Source of the DNA: JBLNBU01 sp050260215
Lineage (GTDB): Bacteria > Pseudomonadota > Alphaproteobacteria > Rhodospirillales > Magnetospirillaceae
Direction: 5' to 3'
Length of the DNA: 36,661 bases
NCBI GenBank assembly: GCA_050260215.1
Contig: JBLNBU010000157.1
Location: 1-36,661 of the forward strand
In this document: positions 22,528 to 30,723 of the stretch, in pieces
How the letters are laid out: every line of letters starts with the position of its first letter
Position numbering within the stretch: the stretch's first letter is position 1
Notes under the pieces: model-generated
The model's input: the letters and a program-made list of their open reading frames with translations, nothing else
Database searches by the model: none
What the model was told of the DNA's origin: nothing
Program-made: the position numbers and the translations under genes

Positions 22528-24393
22528 ATGAGACGCCGCATGCCCTCCACCTGGGACCGTCCGCCGCCCGCTGCCGGTCCGCGCCACGATTGGGACACCA
22601 TCCGCGGCCTGCTGCCCTTCCTGTGGCCGGCCGGGCAGACCGAGCTGCGCGTGCGCGTGGTGGTGGCCATGCTGCTGCTGGCCGCCGCCAAGGGCATCAA
22701 CGTCATCGTGCCGCTGTTCTACAAGCACGCCGTCGACGCGCTGAACGCCGGCCACGGCGCCCCAGTGGCAGTACCCGTGGCGGTACCGGTGGGGCTGCTG
22801 CTGGCCTACGGCCTGGCGCGGGTGGGATCGACCACCTTTGCCGAGTTGCGCGACGTGGTGTTCGTCAAGGTGGCGCAGCGGGCGATCCGCTCCATGGGCC
22901 TTCGGGTGTTCCGCCACCTGCACCGCCTGTCGCTCCGGTTCCATCTGGACCGCCAGACCGGCGGCATCAGCCGGGCGGTCGAGCGCGGCACCAAGGGCAC
23001 CGAATTCCTGCTTAACTTCATGCTGTTCAACATCCTGCCCACCCTGCTCGAGATCGCGCTGGTGACGGGCGTGCTGTGGAGCCTGTACGACGTCTGGTAC
23101 GCCGCCATCACGTTCACCACCATCGCGGTCTATATCGGCTTCACCCTGGGGGTGACCGAGTGGCGCACCAAGTACCGGCGCGCCATGAACGACTCCGACG
23201 CGGTGGCCAGTACCAAGGCCATCGATTCCCTGCTGAACTTCGAGACGGTCAAGTATTTCGGCAACGAGGACCACGAGGCCGGCCGCTACGACACCGCCCT
23301 TGCCCAGTACGAATTCGCCGCCACCAAGAGCAAGGTGACGCTGGGCATGCTCAACATCGGCCAGGGCGCGGTGATCGCCGCCGGGCTGACCGCCATCATG
23401 ATCAAGGCAGGCCACGGGGTGGCGGACGGCACCATGACGGTGGGCGACTTCGTCCTGGTCAATTCGTACCTGGTCCAGCTGTACATGCCGCTCAACTTCC
23501 TGGGCTTCGTCTACCGCGAGATCAAGCAGTCGCTGACCGACATGGAGTCCATGTTCCGCCTGCTGGCCGTGCATGCCGAGGTCACCGACGCCCCGCATGC
23601 CCGGCCGCTGGCCCCGGACGGCGGCGAGGTGCGCTTCGACGACGTCCGCTTCGGCTATACGCCGGAGCGCGAGATCCTGAAGGGGGTCAGCTTCACCGTG
23701 GCGCCGGGGCGCACCGTGGCCATCGTCGGGCCGTCGGGGGCGGGCAAGTCGACCATCTCGCGCCTGTTGTTCCGCTTCTACGACGTGGGCGGCGGCCGGG
23801 TGCTGATCGACGGCCAGGACGTGCGCGAGGTCACCCAGGCGTCCTTGCGCGCAGCCATCGGCATCGTTCCCCAGGACACGGTGCTGTTCAACGACACCAT
23901 CCGCTACAACATCGCCTATGGCCGCCCCGGCGCCTCGCAGGACGACATCGAGCACGCCGCCCGCCTGGCCCGCATCCACGACTTCGTCGCCTCGCTGCCC
24001 GAGGGCTACGACACCCGGGTGGGCGAGCGCGGCCTGAAGCTGTCGGGCGGCGAGAAGCAGCGGGTGGCCATCGCGCGCACCATCCTCAAGGGCCCTCGCA
24101 TCCTGTTGTTCGACGAGGCGACCAGCGCGCTCGACACCCACACGGAGAAGGAGATCCAGCTGTCCTTGCGCGAAGTCTCGCGCGATCGCACCACCCTGGT
24201 CATTGCCCATCGACTTTCAACGGTAGTCGACGCGGACGAAATTCTCGTGTTACAAGAGGGCCTTGTGGTCGAGCGCGGCCGCCACGACGAACTTCTCGCC
24301 GCCGACGGCCACTATGCCGAGATGTGGCGCAAGCAGCAGGAAGCCGCCCGCCTGCAGCAGCGCCTGGAATCCGAGCTGGAGGGGGCGGAATAA
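22528..24393 (+). CDS. ABC exporter, Atm1/HMT1 type (fused permease and ATPase)
   Basis: A 621-residue half-transporter working as a homodimer in the inner membrane. The N-terminal part holds about six membrane helices; FETVKYFGNEDHEAGRYD and the following SYLVQLYMPLNFLGFVYREI are typical of the Atm1/ABCB7 group. The ATPase has GPSGAGKST (residues 401-409), LSGGEKQ (505-511), ILLFDEA (525-531) and the H-loop in VIAHRLSTV. Atm1 relatives export glutathione-linked compounds and heavy-metal conjugates and support Fe-S cluster homeostasis. ATG 22528 follows GGAGG closely; ATG 22540 is possible. The receiver-pentapeptide gene is divergent. Confidence 0.93.
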   Translation: MRRRMPSTWDRPPPAAGPRHDWDTIRGLLPFLWPAGQTELRVRVVVAMLLLAAAKGINVIVPLFYKHAVDALNAGHGAPVAVPVAVPVGLLLAYGLARVGSTTFAELRDVVFVKVAQRAIRSMGLRVFRHLHRLSLRFHLDRQTGGISRAVERGTKGTEFLLNFMLFNILPTLLEIALVTGVLWSLYDVWYAAITFTTIAVYIGFTLGVTEWRTKYRRAMNDSDAVASTKAIDSLLNFETVKYFGNEDHEAGRYDTALAQYEFAATKSKVTLGMLNIGQGAVIAAGLTAIMIKAGHGVADGTMTVGDFVLVNSYLVQLYMPLNFLGFVYREIKQSLTDMESMFRLLAVHAEVTDAPHARPLAPDGGEVRFDDVRFGYTPEREILKGVSFTVAPGRTVAIVGPSGAGKSTISRLLFRFYDVGGGRVLIDGQDVREVTQASLRAAIGIVPQDTVLFNDTIRYNIAYGRPGASQDDIEHAARLARIHDFVASLPEGYDTRVGERGLKLSGGEKQRVAIARTILKGPRILLFDEATSALDTHTEKEIQLSLREVSRDRTTLVIAHRLSTVVDADEILVLQEGLVVERGRHDELLAADGHYAEMWRKQQEAARLQQRLESELEGAE

Positions 24394-24408
24394 GGCAAGG
24401 GGGGAGCC

Positions 24409-25062
24409 GTGCCGGACGTCGCCGAGATCAAGGGCCTCTACAAGCGCCTCGAAGACATCGCCACCGAGATTTCCACCTCGACCACGCCGACCGCGGCGCT
24501 GCTGGGCAGGCTGGACCGGTCGGTGGCGCTGCTGCCCGAGTGCATCGCCTTGCAGGAGCGGCTGAAAAGCCCCAACCTCGACGACCAGCAGTTCTTCAAG
24601 CTCAAGGGCGAGGTGCTGGTCTTCACCCGCACCTACCGCCGCGTCCGCTTCCTGGTGGTCAGCCTGCCCGCCATGGTGGGGTCCGTGGCCATCGCCCTGA
24701 TCATCGCCTGGATCGGATTCTCCTTCGATTGGTTCAGGACCATCGGCGAACGCTTCACCAACGGCGGCCTGATGATCTTCATCTGCGTGCTGGGGGTCAT
24801 GCTGTCGGTGACCACCCAATACCTGAAGAACGACAACAGCTCGGTGGGCCGCCTGCACTCGCTGCTGGCGCGGCTGGTCCTGGCCATCCTGGTGCCGGTG
24901 GCGCTGGTGCTGCTGTTCACCAACCAGGGGCAGCTCAAGACCGAGTTCTCCGCCTCCGATCCCGACCTGATTGCCTTCTTCTGCGGCTACAGCGCCCAGC
25001 TGTTGATGGACGGGCTCAACAAGATGGTCGAGAAGGCAGCCACCATCATCAAGACCATCTGA
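24409..25062 (+). CDS. Membrane protein of unknown function
   Basis: A 217-residue protein from GTG 24409, with GGGGGAG five bases upstream, 15 bases after the ABC exporter, so probably in its operon. The first 78 residues are helical and soluble (EIKGLYKRLEDIATEI, a likely coiled coil). Three membrane helices follow at about 81-104, 119-138 and 152-171, and then a C-terminal amphipathic helix. No enzyme, channel or receptor motif is recognisable. It may associate with the exporter, but only position suggests this. Confidence 0.78.
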   Translation: MPDVAEIKGLYKRLEDIATEISTSTTPTAALLGRLDRSVALLPECIALQERLKSPNLDDQQFFKLKGEVLVFTRTYRRVRFLVVSLPAMVGSVAIALIIAWIGFSFDWFRTIGERFTNGGLMIFICVLGVMLSVTTQYLKNDNSSVGRLHSLLARLVLAILVPVALVLLFTNQGQLKTEFSASDPDLIAFFCGYSAQLLMDGLNKMVEKAATIIKTI

Positions 25063-25101
25063 CCCATGGACGATGGGCGCCGTCGGCGATAGGCTTCGGC
25101 C

Positions 25102-25398
25102 ATGCTGCGCCGCCTGTTCCGCCTTTTGTTCCCGGACCGCCGCGCCCGCCGGACCGCGGTTCCGGCGGCGGCGCCCGCACCCGTGCGGCGCGCCCCGCCC
25201 CCGCCGCGCGAACGCACCCCCGCCCAGGCCCTGGCCGAGGCCGAGGAACGCATGGCCCGGCTGCCGCCGGAAAAGGCCCAGCTGATCCGCACGGCGCTGT
25301 TGGTGCAGAAGGCCACCCGCGACGCCGCCATGGCCGAGTTGACCGACGAGCAGCGCCAGCAGCTGGCGACGCTGGCGAAACGAACCTTCGGGGCTTAA
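25102..25398 (+). CDS. Small basic protein, paralogue of the next gene
   Basis: A 98-residue protein: a short hydrophobic, basic N-terminus (MLRRLFRLLF), an Ala/Pro/Arg-rich stretch to about residue 45, then a helical hairpin-like end (KAQLIRTALLVQKATRDAAM, followed by AELTDEQRQQLATLA). The last 45 residues align with the C-terminal half of the next ORF, pattern A-x-L-I-R-x-A-x-x-V-x-K-A, then L-[ST]-D-E. The gap to the membrane-protein gene is 39 bases. No known family is recognised. The conserved second half and matching codon use support a real gene. Confidence 0.68.
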   Translation: MLRRLFRLLFPDRRARRTAVPAAAPAPVRRAPPPPRERTPAQALAEAEERMARLPPEKAQLIRTALLVQKATRDAAMAELTDEQRQQLATLAKRTFGA

Positions 25399-25407
25399 GC
25401 TGGCGCC

Positions 25408-25695
25408 ATGTTCGGCTGGCTGAAATCCATCTTCCTCGACGACAAGGCACGCAAGGCGCTGGCGAAGCCGAAGACGGCTGCGGCGCCGCCCGCCTCGCCC
25501 CAGCGCGCCGAGCTGATCCGCCAGGCCCAGCAGGTCCACAAGGCCAAGCGCAAGATCCTGGACGCGCTGTCGGACGAGGACCGCGCCAAGCTGGTGGCCA
25601 TGGCCATCAGCTCGTTCCTGGCCGAGGCGCCCAAGGACGACGCCCCCAAGCCCCCCAAGCCCAAGCCCAAGCCCAATACGAAGAAGGCGAAATGA
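25408..25695 (+). CDS. Small helical protein, paralogue of the preceding gene
   Basis: A 95-residue protein with an N-terminus of the same kind (MFGWLKSIFLDDKARK), a core RAELIRQAQQVHKAKRKILD followed by ALSDEDRAKLVAMAISSFL, and a Lys/Pro tail (PKPPKPKPKPNTKKAK). The core matches the preceding ORF with about one gap, pointing to tandem duplication. It starts 9 bases after that gene and its TGA overlaps the meaB ATG in ATGA, so it is translated just ahead of meaB. Function unknown; the small size and basic tail would suit an adaptor or nucleic-acid-binding role, which is speculation. Confidence 0.72.
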   Translation: MFGWLKSIFLDDKARKALAKPKTAAAPPASPQRAELIRQAQQVHKAKRKILDALSDEDRAKLVAMAISSFLAEAPKDDAPKPPKPKPKPNTKKAK

Positions 25696-26675
25696 CCCCC
25701 GACGTCGACGCCCTGGTCCGCGGCGTGCTGGCCGGCGAACGCCGTGCGCTGGCCCGCGCCATCACCCTGATCGAATCGACCCGCCCCGACCACCGCGAGG
25801 CGGCCGAGGCGCTGCTGCACGACCTGCTGCCCCATGCGGGGCGCTCGATCCGCATCGGCATCACCGGCGTACCCGGTGCGGGAAAAAGCACCTTCATCGA
25901 AAGCTTCGGCCTTTACGTGCTGTCCCAGGGCAAGCGGCCGGCGGTGCTGGCCGTCGACCCGTCCAGCCCGCGCTCGGGCGGCTCGATCCTGGGCGACAAG
26001 ACCCGCATGGAGGAGCTGTCGCGCGACCCGCGCGCCTTCATCCGCCCCAGCCCGTCGGGATGCACCCTGGGCGGCGTGGCCCGGCGCACTCGCGAGGCGA
26101 TGCTGGTTTGCGAGGCCGCCGGCTTCGACGTGGTGGTGGTCGAGACCGTCGGCGTCGGCCAGAGCGAAACCGCGGTCGCCGACATGGTCGACCTGTTCCT
26201 GCTGCTGTTGGTCCCCGGCGGCGGCGACGAGCTGCAGGGCATCAAGAAGGGCATCGTCGAGCTGGCCGACGCCATCGTCGTCAACAAGGCCGACGGCGAC
26301 CTGGCGGCGGCAGCGGCGCGCGCCGCGCGCGACTACACCAACGCGCTCCACCTGCTGGCCCCCCACGATCCCGGCTGGCGGGTGCCGGTGCTGACCTGCT
26401 CGGCCCGCGAACGCGCCGGCATCGACGCGGTGTGGGCGACGGTCGAGGACTACCGGACGACCATGGCCGCCTCGGGGGCGCTGGGAACACGCCGCGCCGC
26501 CCAGGCCCATGCGTGGATGTGGAACGAGATCTCGGAGACGCTGCTGGCGGCGCTGCGCGACGATGCCAAGGTGACCGGCCAACTGGCCGAGCTGGAAGCC
26601 CGCGTCGCCCAGGGCTCGCTGGCCCCCGGCGCGGCGGCGCGGCGGCTGGTCACAGCCTTCCGCCAGGGGGGATAA
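25692..26675 (+). CDS. meaB: MeaB/ArgK-family P-loop GTPase
   Basis: G-protein chaperone of adenosylcobalamin-dependent methylmalonyl-CoA mutase: it gates cofactor loading and protects the enzyme. The 327-residue protein has GVPGAGKST (residues 59-67), the family stretch VLAVDPSSPRSGGSILGDKT followed by RM, the ETVGVGQSE switch region and VNKADGD as base-specificity motif. C-terminal helices serve dimerisation. ATG 25692 overlaps the preceding stop, with GAAGG upstream. No mutase gene is in the window. An in-frame extension back to 23076 is antisense-like artefact and was discarded. Confidence 0.94.
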   Translation: MTPDVDALVRGVLAGERRALARAITLIESTRPDHREAAEALLHDLLPHAGRSIRIGITGVPGAGKSTFIESFGLYVLSQGKRPAVLAVDPSSPRSGGSILGDKTRMEELSRDPRAFIRPSPSGCTLGGVARRTREAMLVCEAAGFDVVVVETVGVGQSETAVADMVDLFLLLLVPGGGDELQGIKKGIVELADAIVVNKADGDLAAAAARAARDYTNALHLLAPHDPGWRVPVLTCSARERAGIDAVWATVEDYRTTMAASGALGTRRAAQAHAWMWNEISETLLAALRDDAKVTGQLAELEARVAQGSLAPGAAARRLVTAFRQGG

Positions 26676-26678
26676 GGT

Positions 26679-26698
26679 GTTCCCTGCCGCCTGGGAAC
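26679..26698 (+). other. Small hairpin between meaB and cheZ
   Basis: GTTCCC (26679-26684) pairs with GGGAAC (26693-26698), loop of 8 bases, just past the meaB stop. There is no T-run. It could mark the end of the meaB transcript or be chance. Confidence 0.3.
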
Positions 26699-26734
26699 GG
26701 GGTATCCTCGGCCGGTGACAGTTCGGGAAGAGCC

Positions 26735-27295
26735 ATGACCACGACGAGCGCAGCCGAAGCCATCCTCAAGAAGGAGCTGGTCGGCCTGTTCGGCCATCTG
26801 CAGCGCATCCGCAAGGAGCTGGCGGCGCTGAGCCCGCCCGGCGCGCCCGACCACTTCGGCAGCATGAGCGAGCAGCTCGATGCCATCGTCGCTGCCACCG
26901 AGCGTGCCACCAACACCATCATGGAGAGCATGGAGGCCATCGACAACCTGATGAACGAGGCGCGCGCGCTCAGTCAGGACGAGAAGCTGGCCGCCATCTT
27001 CGATCAGGTCACCGACAAGGTGAACGTCGTTTTCGAGGCCTGCTCGTTCCAGGACATTACCGGCCAGCGGGTGACCAAGGTCATCAATTCGCAGAAGTTC
27101 GTCGAGGAGCGCATCAACTCCATCATCCTGACCTGGGGCCGCGACGAGCTGAAGAAGGTCGTGGTCGAGATCAAGGAAGAGAAGGACCCCGACAAGAAGC
27201 TGCTGCACGGCCCGCAGCTGCCCGGCCAGGGCGTGTCCCAGGACGAGGTCGACAAGATGCTGGCCCAGACCGAGATCGACAAGCTGTTCGGATGA
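26735..27295 (+). CDS. cheZ: Chemotaxis protein phosphatase CheZ
   Basis: Removes phosphate from CheY-P. The 186-residue, all-helical protein has the catalytic pair Asp107 and Gln111 in FEACSFQDITGQRVTKVI, spaced as Asp143 and Gln147 in Escherichia coli CheZ. The C-terminus SQDEVDKMLAQTEIDKLFG resembles the CheY-binding tail of CheZ and the SQDEID motif of FliM. ATG 26735 follows GGGAAGAG. It is 59 bases past meaB, and 1.4 kb from the end of the che operon on the other strand. It is shorter than the enterobacterial protein (214). Confidence 0.9.
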   Translation: MTTTSAAEAILKKELVGLFGHLQRIRKELAALSPPGAPDHFGSMSEQLDAIVAATERATNTIMESMEAIDNLMNEARALSQDEKLAAIFDQVTDKVNVVFEACSFQDITGQRVTKVINSQKFVEERINSIILTWGRDELKKVVVEIKEEKDPDKKLLHGPQLPGQGVSQDEVDKMLAQTEIDKLFG

Positions 27296-27344
27296 GGCCG
27301 CCGAACTGAATCGCCCCGCCGCTTCCGGGCAGCCGATTCTCCCC

Positions 27345-27373
27345 TTGACGCACCCCCCGGGTTGCCCTTAAAA
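27345..27373 (+). promoter_or_regulatory. Promoter of rpmB
   Basis: TTGACG (27345-27350), a 17-base spacer and TTAAAA (27368-27373) lie about 86 bases before the rpmB start. The -35 box is 5 of 6; the -10 box is weak. The leader that follows, rich in GCCG/CGGC, shows no clear ribosomal-protein autoregulation structure to me. Confidence 0.5.
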
Positions 27374-27458
27374 ACGCGGCTTCCCACGGGCCGTCGGTCC
27401 GTGAACGGCATTCGTGTCGGCATTCGCGCCGACGAAGACGAGTAGAGGAAATCAGACC

Positions 27459-27758
27459 ATGGCACGTCGCTGCGCCATCACCGGCAAGGGCGTTCTGACC
27501 GGCAACAACGTCAGCCACGCCAACAACAGGACCCGTCGCCGGTTCCTGCCCAACCTCCAGGACACCTCGATCCTGTCCGAGGCGCTGGGCCAGTCCGTGC
27601 GCATGCGGGTTTCGGCTCGCGGCCTGAAGACCATCGAGCACAACGGCGGCATCGACGCCTACCTGCTGTCGATCGCCGACACCAAGCTGTCGGACGAGGC
27701 CCGTCGCCTGAAGAAGCGCATCCAGAAGGCGATCGCCTCCAAGCAGGCCGCCGCCTGA
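27459..27758 (+). CDS. rpmB: Large ribosomal subunit protein bL28
   Basis: Structural protein of the 50S subunit. The 99-residue product matches L28 throughout: RRCAITGKGVLTGNNVSHAN, TRRRFLPNLQ, VSARGLKTIEHNGGIDAYLL. It has the alphaproteobacterial length. ATG 27459 follows AGAGGAA; the frame can be read from 27414 but without conservation. The gene stands alone with its own promoter (27345) and a strong terminator, separate from cheZ upstream and the hydrolase downstream. Confidence 0.98.
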   Translation: MARRCAITGKGVLTGNNVSHANNRTRRRFLPNLQDTSILSEALGQSVRMRVSARGLKTIEHNGGIDAYLLSIADTKLSDEARRLKKRIQKAIASKQAAA

Positions 27759-27780
27759 GGATCCTTCCGATCACCGCTTG

Positions 27781-27814
27781 AAAGGCCCGCGGGGTGATCC
27801 TCGCGGGCCTTTTG
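27781..27814 (+). terminator. Rho-independent terminator of rpmB
   Basis: AAAGGCCCGCG (27781-27791) and CGCGGGCCTTT (27802-27812) form a perfect 11-bp stem with a 10-base loop, ending in TTTT. It begins 22 bases past the rpmB stop. The A-run on the left arm would let it work in both directions. Confidence 0.88.
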
Positions 27815-27890
27815 CCGTTGGTGGCGTCTTTTCGCCGCGCCGTACCCTTCCCATCTGCTGGCGGTCCGCAACCGCAATCGGGAGGCCGCA

Positions 27891-28664
27891 ATGGCCGAGC
27901 CGTCCCGCCGTGCCATCCTTGCCGGGGTTGCCAGCCTGCCGCTGGCCCGCATCCTGGCCGACCCCGGCCTGGCCCACGCCGCCGCAGAGACCACCCGTCC
28001 CCAGCAGATCACCACCGCCGGCGGCCGCAAGGTGGGCGCCGCCCTGGGCCGGCCCGCGCAGGTGCCGGCCCCGGCGGTGCTGCTGGTGCACGAATGGTGG
28101 GGGCTCAACGACCAGATGCGCACCATGGCGGCGGAACTGGCCACCCACGGCTACATGGCCCTGGCCGTCGACCTGTTCGGCGGCCGCGTCGCCACCACCC
28201 AAGAGGACGCCAAGCGCCAGATCGAAGCCGTGGATCCGGTGGTGGCCGAGGACATCCTGGCGTCGTGGCTGCAGTGGCTGGGCAATCACCAGGACAGCAA
28301 CCGCAGCCTGGCCACCCTGGGATGGTGCTTCGGCGGCGGCTGGGCCTTGAAGGCGGCCACCTTCCGGCCCGTCGACGCCACCGTGGTCTATTACGGCAAG
28401 GTCGACCTGCCGGCCGGCCAGCTGGAGCGACTGAAGGGCCCGGTGATGGGCCATTTCGGCCGCAGGGATACCTTCGTCACGCCCAGGGTGGTCGACGCCT
28501 TCGAGCAGGCGATGAAGCAGGCGGGCAAGCCCTATCAGGTGTTCTGGTACGACGCCGGCCACGCCTTCGCCAATCCCAGCGGCGGCACCTGGGATTCCGA
28601 TGCCGCCCAGCTGGCGTGGAAACGCACGCTGGAATTCCTGGGCAAGGAGTTGCGAACCGGATGA
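27891..28664 (+). CDS. Dienelactone hydrolase family protein with Tat signal
   Basis: A 257-residue alpha/beta hydrolase. The N-terminus SRRAILAGVASLPLARIL is a twin-arginine signal, so folded export to the periplasm is expected. The triad is Cys146 in GWCFGGG, Asp193 in RRD and His224 in AGHAF, with Glu68 in HEWWGLN, the DLH pattern. Known family members open dienelactones from chlorocatechol breakdown, but no aromatic pathway genes are present, and exported members of unknown substrate are frequent. ATG 27891 follows GGGAGG. Convergent with cheR (8-base gap). Confidence 0.9.
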   Translation: MAEPSRRAILAGVASLPLARILADPGLAHAAAETTRPQQITTAGGRKVGAALGRPAQVPAPAVLLVHEWWGLNDQMRTMAAELATHGYMALAVDLFGGRVATTQEDAKRQIEAVDPVVAEDILASWLQWLGNHQDSNRSLATLGWCFGGGWALKAATFRPVDATVVYYGKVDLPAGQLERLKGPVMGHFGRRDTFVTPRVVDAFEQAMKQAGKPYQVFWYDAGHAFANPSGGTWDSDAAQLAWKRTLEFLGKELRTG

Positions 28665-28672
28665 GGCCTTGG

Positions 28673-29527
28673 CTACCGCGCCAGGCCCATGGCCGCGGAC
28701 GGGGCCGCAGCGCCGGTGCCGCGGGCGACGGCGTAGATGCCGCGCTGGTCGGGCATCGGCTTGAACTTGTCCGAGATGCCCAGCACCGTCTCGGCGCCGC
28801 CGAGATAGAGGAAGCCGTCGTCGGGCATGATGCGGCTGATGTTGTCGAGCACGCGGGTCTTGGTCGGCTGGTCGAAATAGATCAGCACGTTGCGGCAGAA
28901 CACCACGTCGAACTGGCCCAGCGGCTTCAGGTCGTGCAGCAGGTTGTACTCGCGGTACTGGACCATGCCGCGGATCGCCGGGTCGATCTGCCACATCTCG
29001 GCGTTCTTCTTGAAGTACTTGACCAGGTACTGGATGGGCAGGCCGCGCTGCACCTCGAATTGCGAGTACATGCCGGCCTTGGCCTTTTCCAGCATCTCGG
29101 TCGAGATGTCGGTGCCGACGATCTCGATCTTCCAGCCGGCCAGGCGGGTGGCCTCTTCCTTGAGGATCATGGCCAGCGAATAGGCTTCCTGGCCGGAGGA
29201 CGAGGCGGCCGACCAGATGCGCAGCGATTTCTTTGTCGCGCGCTGCTGCAGCATGGCGGGCAGCACCAGGGCCTTGAACTGGTCGAAGGGCTTGATGTCG
29301 CGGAAGAAGAACGACTCGTTGGTGGTCATCGCCTCGGTGACCTCGCGCAGGAGGTCCTCGCCGGCGGTGCGCAGGGATCCAACCAGGTCTTCCAGCCCCT
29401 TGAAGCCGCGCTTGCGCGCCACCGGGGTCAGGCGGCTTTCCAGCAGATAGGCCTTGTCGCGGGTGATGATCAGCCCCGACCGGTCCTTCAGCATCTTGGC
29501 GACGAAATCGAAATCTTCGGGCCGCAT
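28673..29527 (-). CDS. cheR: Chemotaxis protein methyltransferase CheR
   Basis: Methylates glutamates of chemoreceptors with SAM for adaptation. The 284-residue protein has the N-terminal helical domain (TTNESFFFRD), then the SAM-binding fold: IWSAASSSGQEAYSLAM (the more usual form is SAACSTGEEPYSLAM), GTDIS, and FCRNVLIYFD. The Ser-Ser-Gly-Gln variant is conservative and binding should remain. ATG 29527 lies 4 bases after the cheB stop, so cheBR are coupled and close the operon. A C-terminal receptor-binding pentapeptide is not seen. Confidence 0.96.
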   Translation of the reverse strand: MRPEDFDFVAKMLKDRSGLIITRDKAYLLESRLTPVARKRGFKGLEDLVGSLRTAGEDLLREVTEAMTTNESFFFRDIKPFDQFKALVLPAMLQQRATKKSLRIWSAASSSGQEAYSLAMILKEEATRLAGWKIEIVGTDISTEMLEKAKAGMYSQFEVQRGLPIQYLVKYFKKNAEMWQIDPAIRGMVQYREYNLLHDLKPLGQFDVVFCRNVLIYFDQPTKTRVLDNISRIMPDDGFLYLGGAETVLGISDKFKPMPDQRGIYAVARGTGAAAPSAAMGLAR

Positions 29528-29531
29528 GGTC

Positions 29532-30701
29532 TTAGCGCCTCGCCGCCAACTTCATGATCCAAGGGGCGATCTCGGGCAGGGGCAGCACCGCCGAGCAGAT
29601 GCCCGACGCCGCTGCCGCACCCGGCATGCCCCACACGACACTGGTGGCCTCGTCCTGGGCAATGACGGAGCCGCCGGCATTGACCACCACCTGACCGCCC
29701 TTGGCCCCGTCCGAGCCCATGCCGGTCAGGATGCAGGCCAGCACCTTCTTGCCATAGGCGGCGGCGATGCTGCGCAGCATGGGGTCGACCGCGGGACGGC
29801 AGAAGTTCTCAGGGGGGGTCTTGGCCAGTTTGAGGACCTTGTCGGCCCCCTTGGTCTCGACCAGCATGTGGAAATCGCCGGGCGCGATATAGACGCGGCC
29901 GCTGCGAATGACCTCGTTGTCCTGGGCCTCGCGCGCTTCCCAGCCCGACACCCGGCTGATGTGCTCGGCCAGGATGGTGGTAAAGGTGGCGGGCATGTGC
30001 TGGGTGATCAGGATCGGCTGGCGCACGGTGCCGGCGCGCATGGTGCCCAGCACCGAGAACAGCGCCTGGGGTCCGCCGGTGGACGAGCCGATGGCGATGA
30101 TGTCCGGCGGCTCGGGCGACTGGCTGCGCAGGGTGATGGGGCCGGGATGCAGCGGCACCGGGGTGCGCACGGGCGGGGCGCCGGCGGGCGCGACGGGGCG
30201 CGGCGGCGGCGCCGAGACGCCCGGGCGCTGGATGCGCCGCGGATCGCGCCGGCGCGCCTGGCCCAGGGCCTTGACCTTGCCCAGGAGCTCGGTCTTGAAG
30301 TCCATGCCGCCCGCCAGGTCGCGGGTCGAGGTCGGCTTGGGGATGTAGTCGGCAGCGCCCATTTCCATGGCGCGCAAGCTGACGTCGGCGCCCTTCAGCG
30401 TCAGGGTCGACTGCATGATCACGCGCACGCCGGGATCGGCCTGCAGCAGCTTGGGCAGGGCGGTCAAGCCGTCCATCACCGGCATCTCGATGTCGAGCAG
30501 GACCACGTCGATCTCGTTGCGCTCGAGCGCCGAGATGGCCATCTGGCCGTTGCCCACCGAGCTGACCACCTGGATGCCGGGGTCTTCTTCGAGGATGCGG
30601 GTCACCAGGCCGCGGACGACGGCGGAGTCGTCGCAGATCATCACCCGGACGAGGTCCCCGGATGAGCCGTTGGCGGCGTTGGGTGCGGTGTCGATCGCCA
30701 T
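29532..30701 (-). CDS. cheB: Chemotaxis response regulator / glutamate methylesterase CheB
   Basis: Removes methyl groups from chemoreceptors when phosphorylated by CheA. The 389-residue protein has a receiver (acidic pair at 24-25, Asp70 in VVLLDIEMP, Lys122 in IPKP), a long Pro/Arg-rich linker (about 145-200) and the esterase domain with Ser207 in GSSTGG, His235 in QHMP and Asp331 in MGSDG. The linker is longer than in enteric CheB. Start ATG 30701 has no good ribosome binding site and stands 22 bases after the cheY stop; the core begins near residue 17, so a later start cannot be excluded. Confidence 0.96.
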   Translation of the reverse strand: MAIDTAPNAANGSSGDLVRVMICDDSAVVRGLVTRILEEDPGIQVVSSVGNGQMAISALERNEIDVVLLDIEMPVMDGLTALPKLLQADPGVRVIMQSTLTLKGADVSLRAMEMGAADYIPKPTSTRDLAGGMDFKTELLGKVKALGQARRRDPRRIQRPGVSAPPPRPVAPAGAPPVRTPVPLHPGPITLRSQSPEPPDIIAIGSSTGGPQALFSVLGTMRAGTVRQPILITQHMPATFTTILAEHISRVSGWEAREAQDNEVIRSGRVYIAPGDFHMLVETKGADKVLKLAKTPPENFCRPAVDPMLRSIAAAYGKKVLACILTGMGSDGAKGGQVVVNAGGSVIAQDEATSVVWGMPGAAAASGICSAVLPLPEIAPWIMKLAARR

Positions 30702-30723
30702 CTGAGGGATGTGTCCGGCGATC

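Noticed and set aside
22405..24210. Long - strand frame continuing the receiver-pentapeptide gene upstream by about 600 codons
   Set aside because: It lies opposite the Atm1-type exporter, has no recognisable domain and a shadow-type composition; the promoter and ATG at 22404 mark the real start.
23076..25691. In-frame upstream extension of meaB across the ABC exporter and small ORFs
   Set aside because: Arg/Gly/Pro-rich out-of-frame reading of other genes; MeaB homology begins only at 25692.
28665..28672. Search for a terminator between the hydrolase and cheR
   Set aside because: Only 8 bases separate the genes and no hairpin is seen there.
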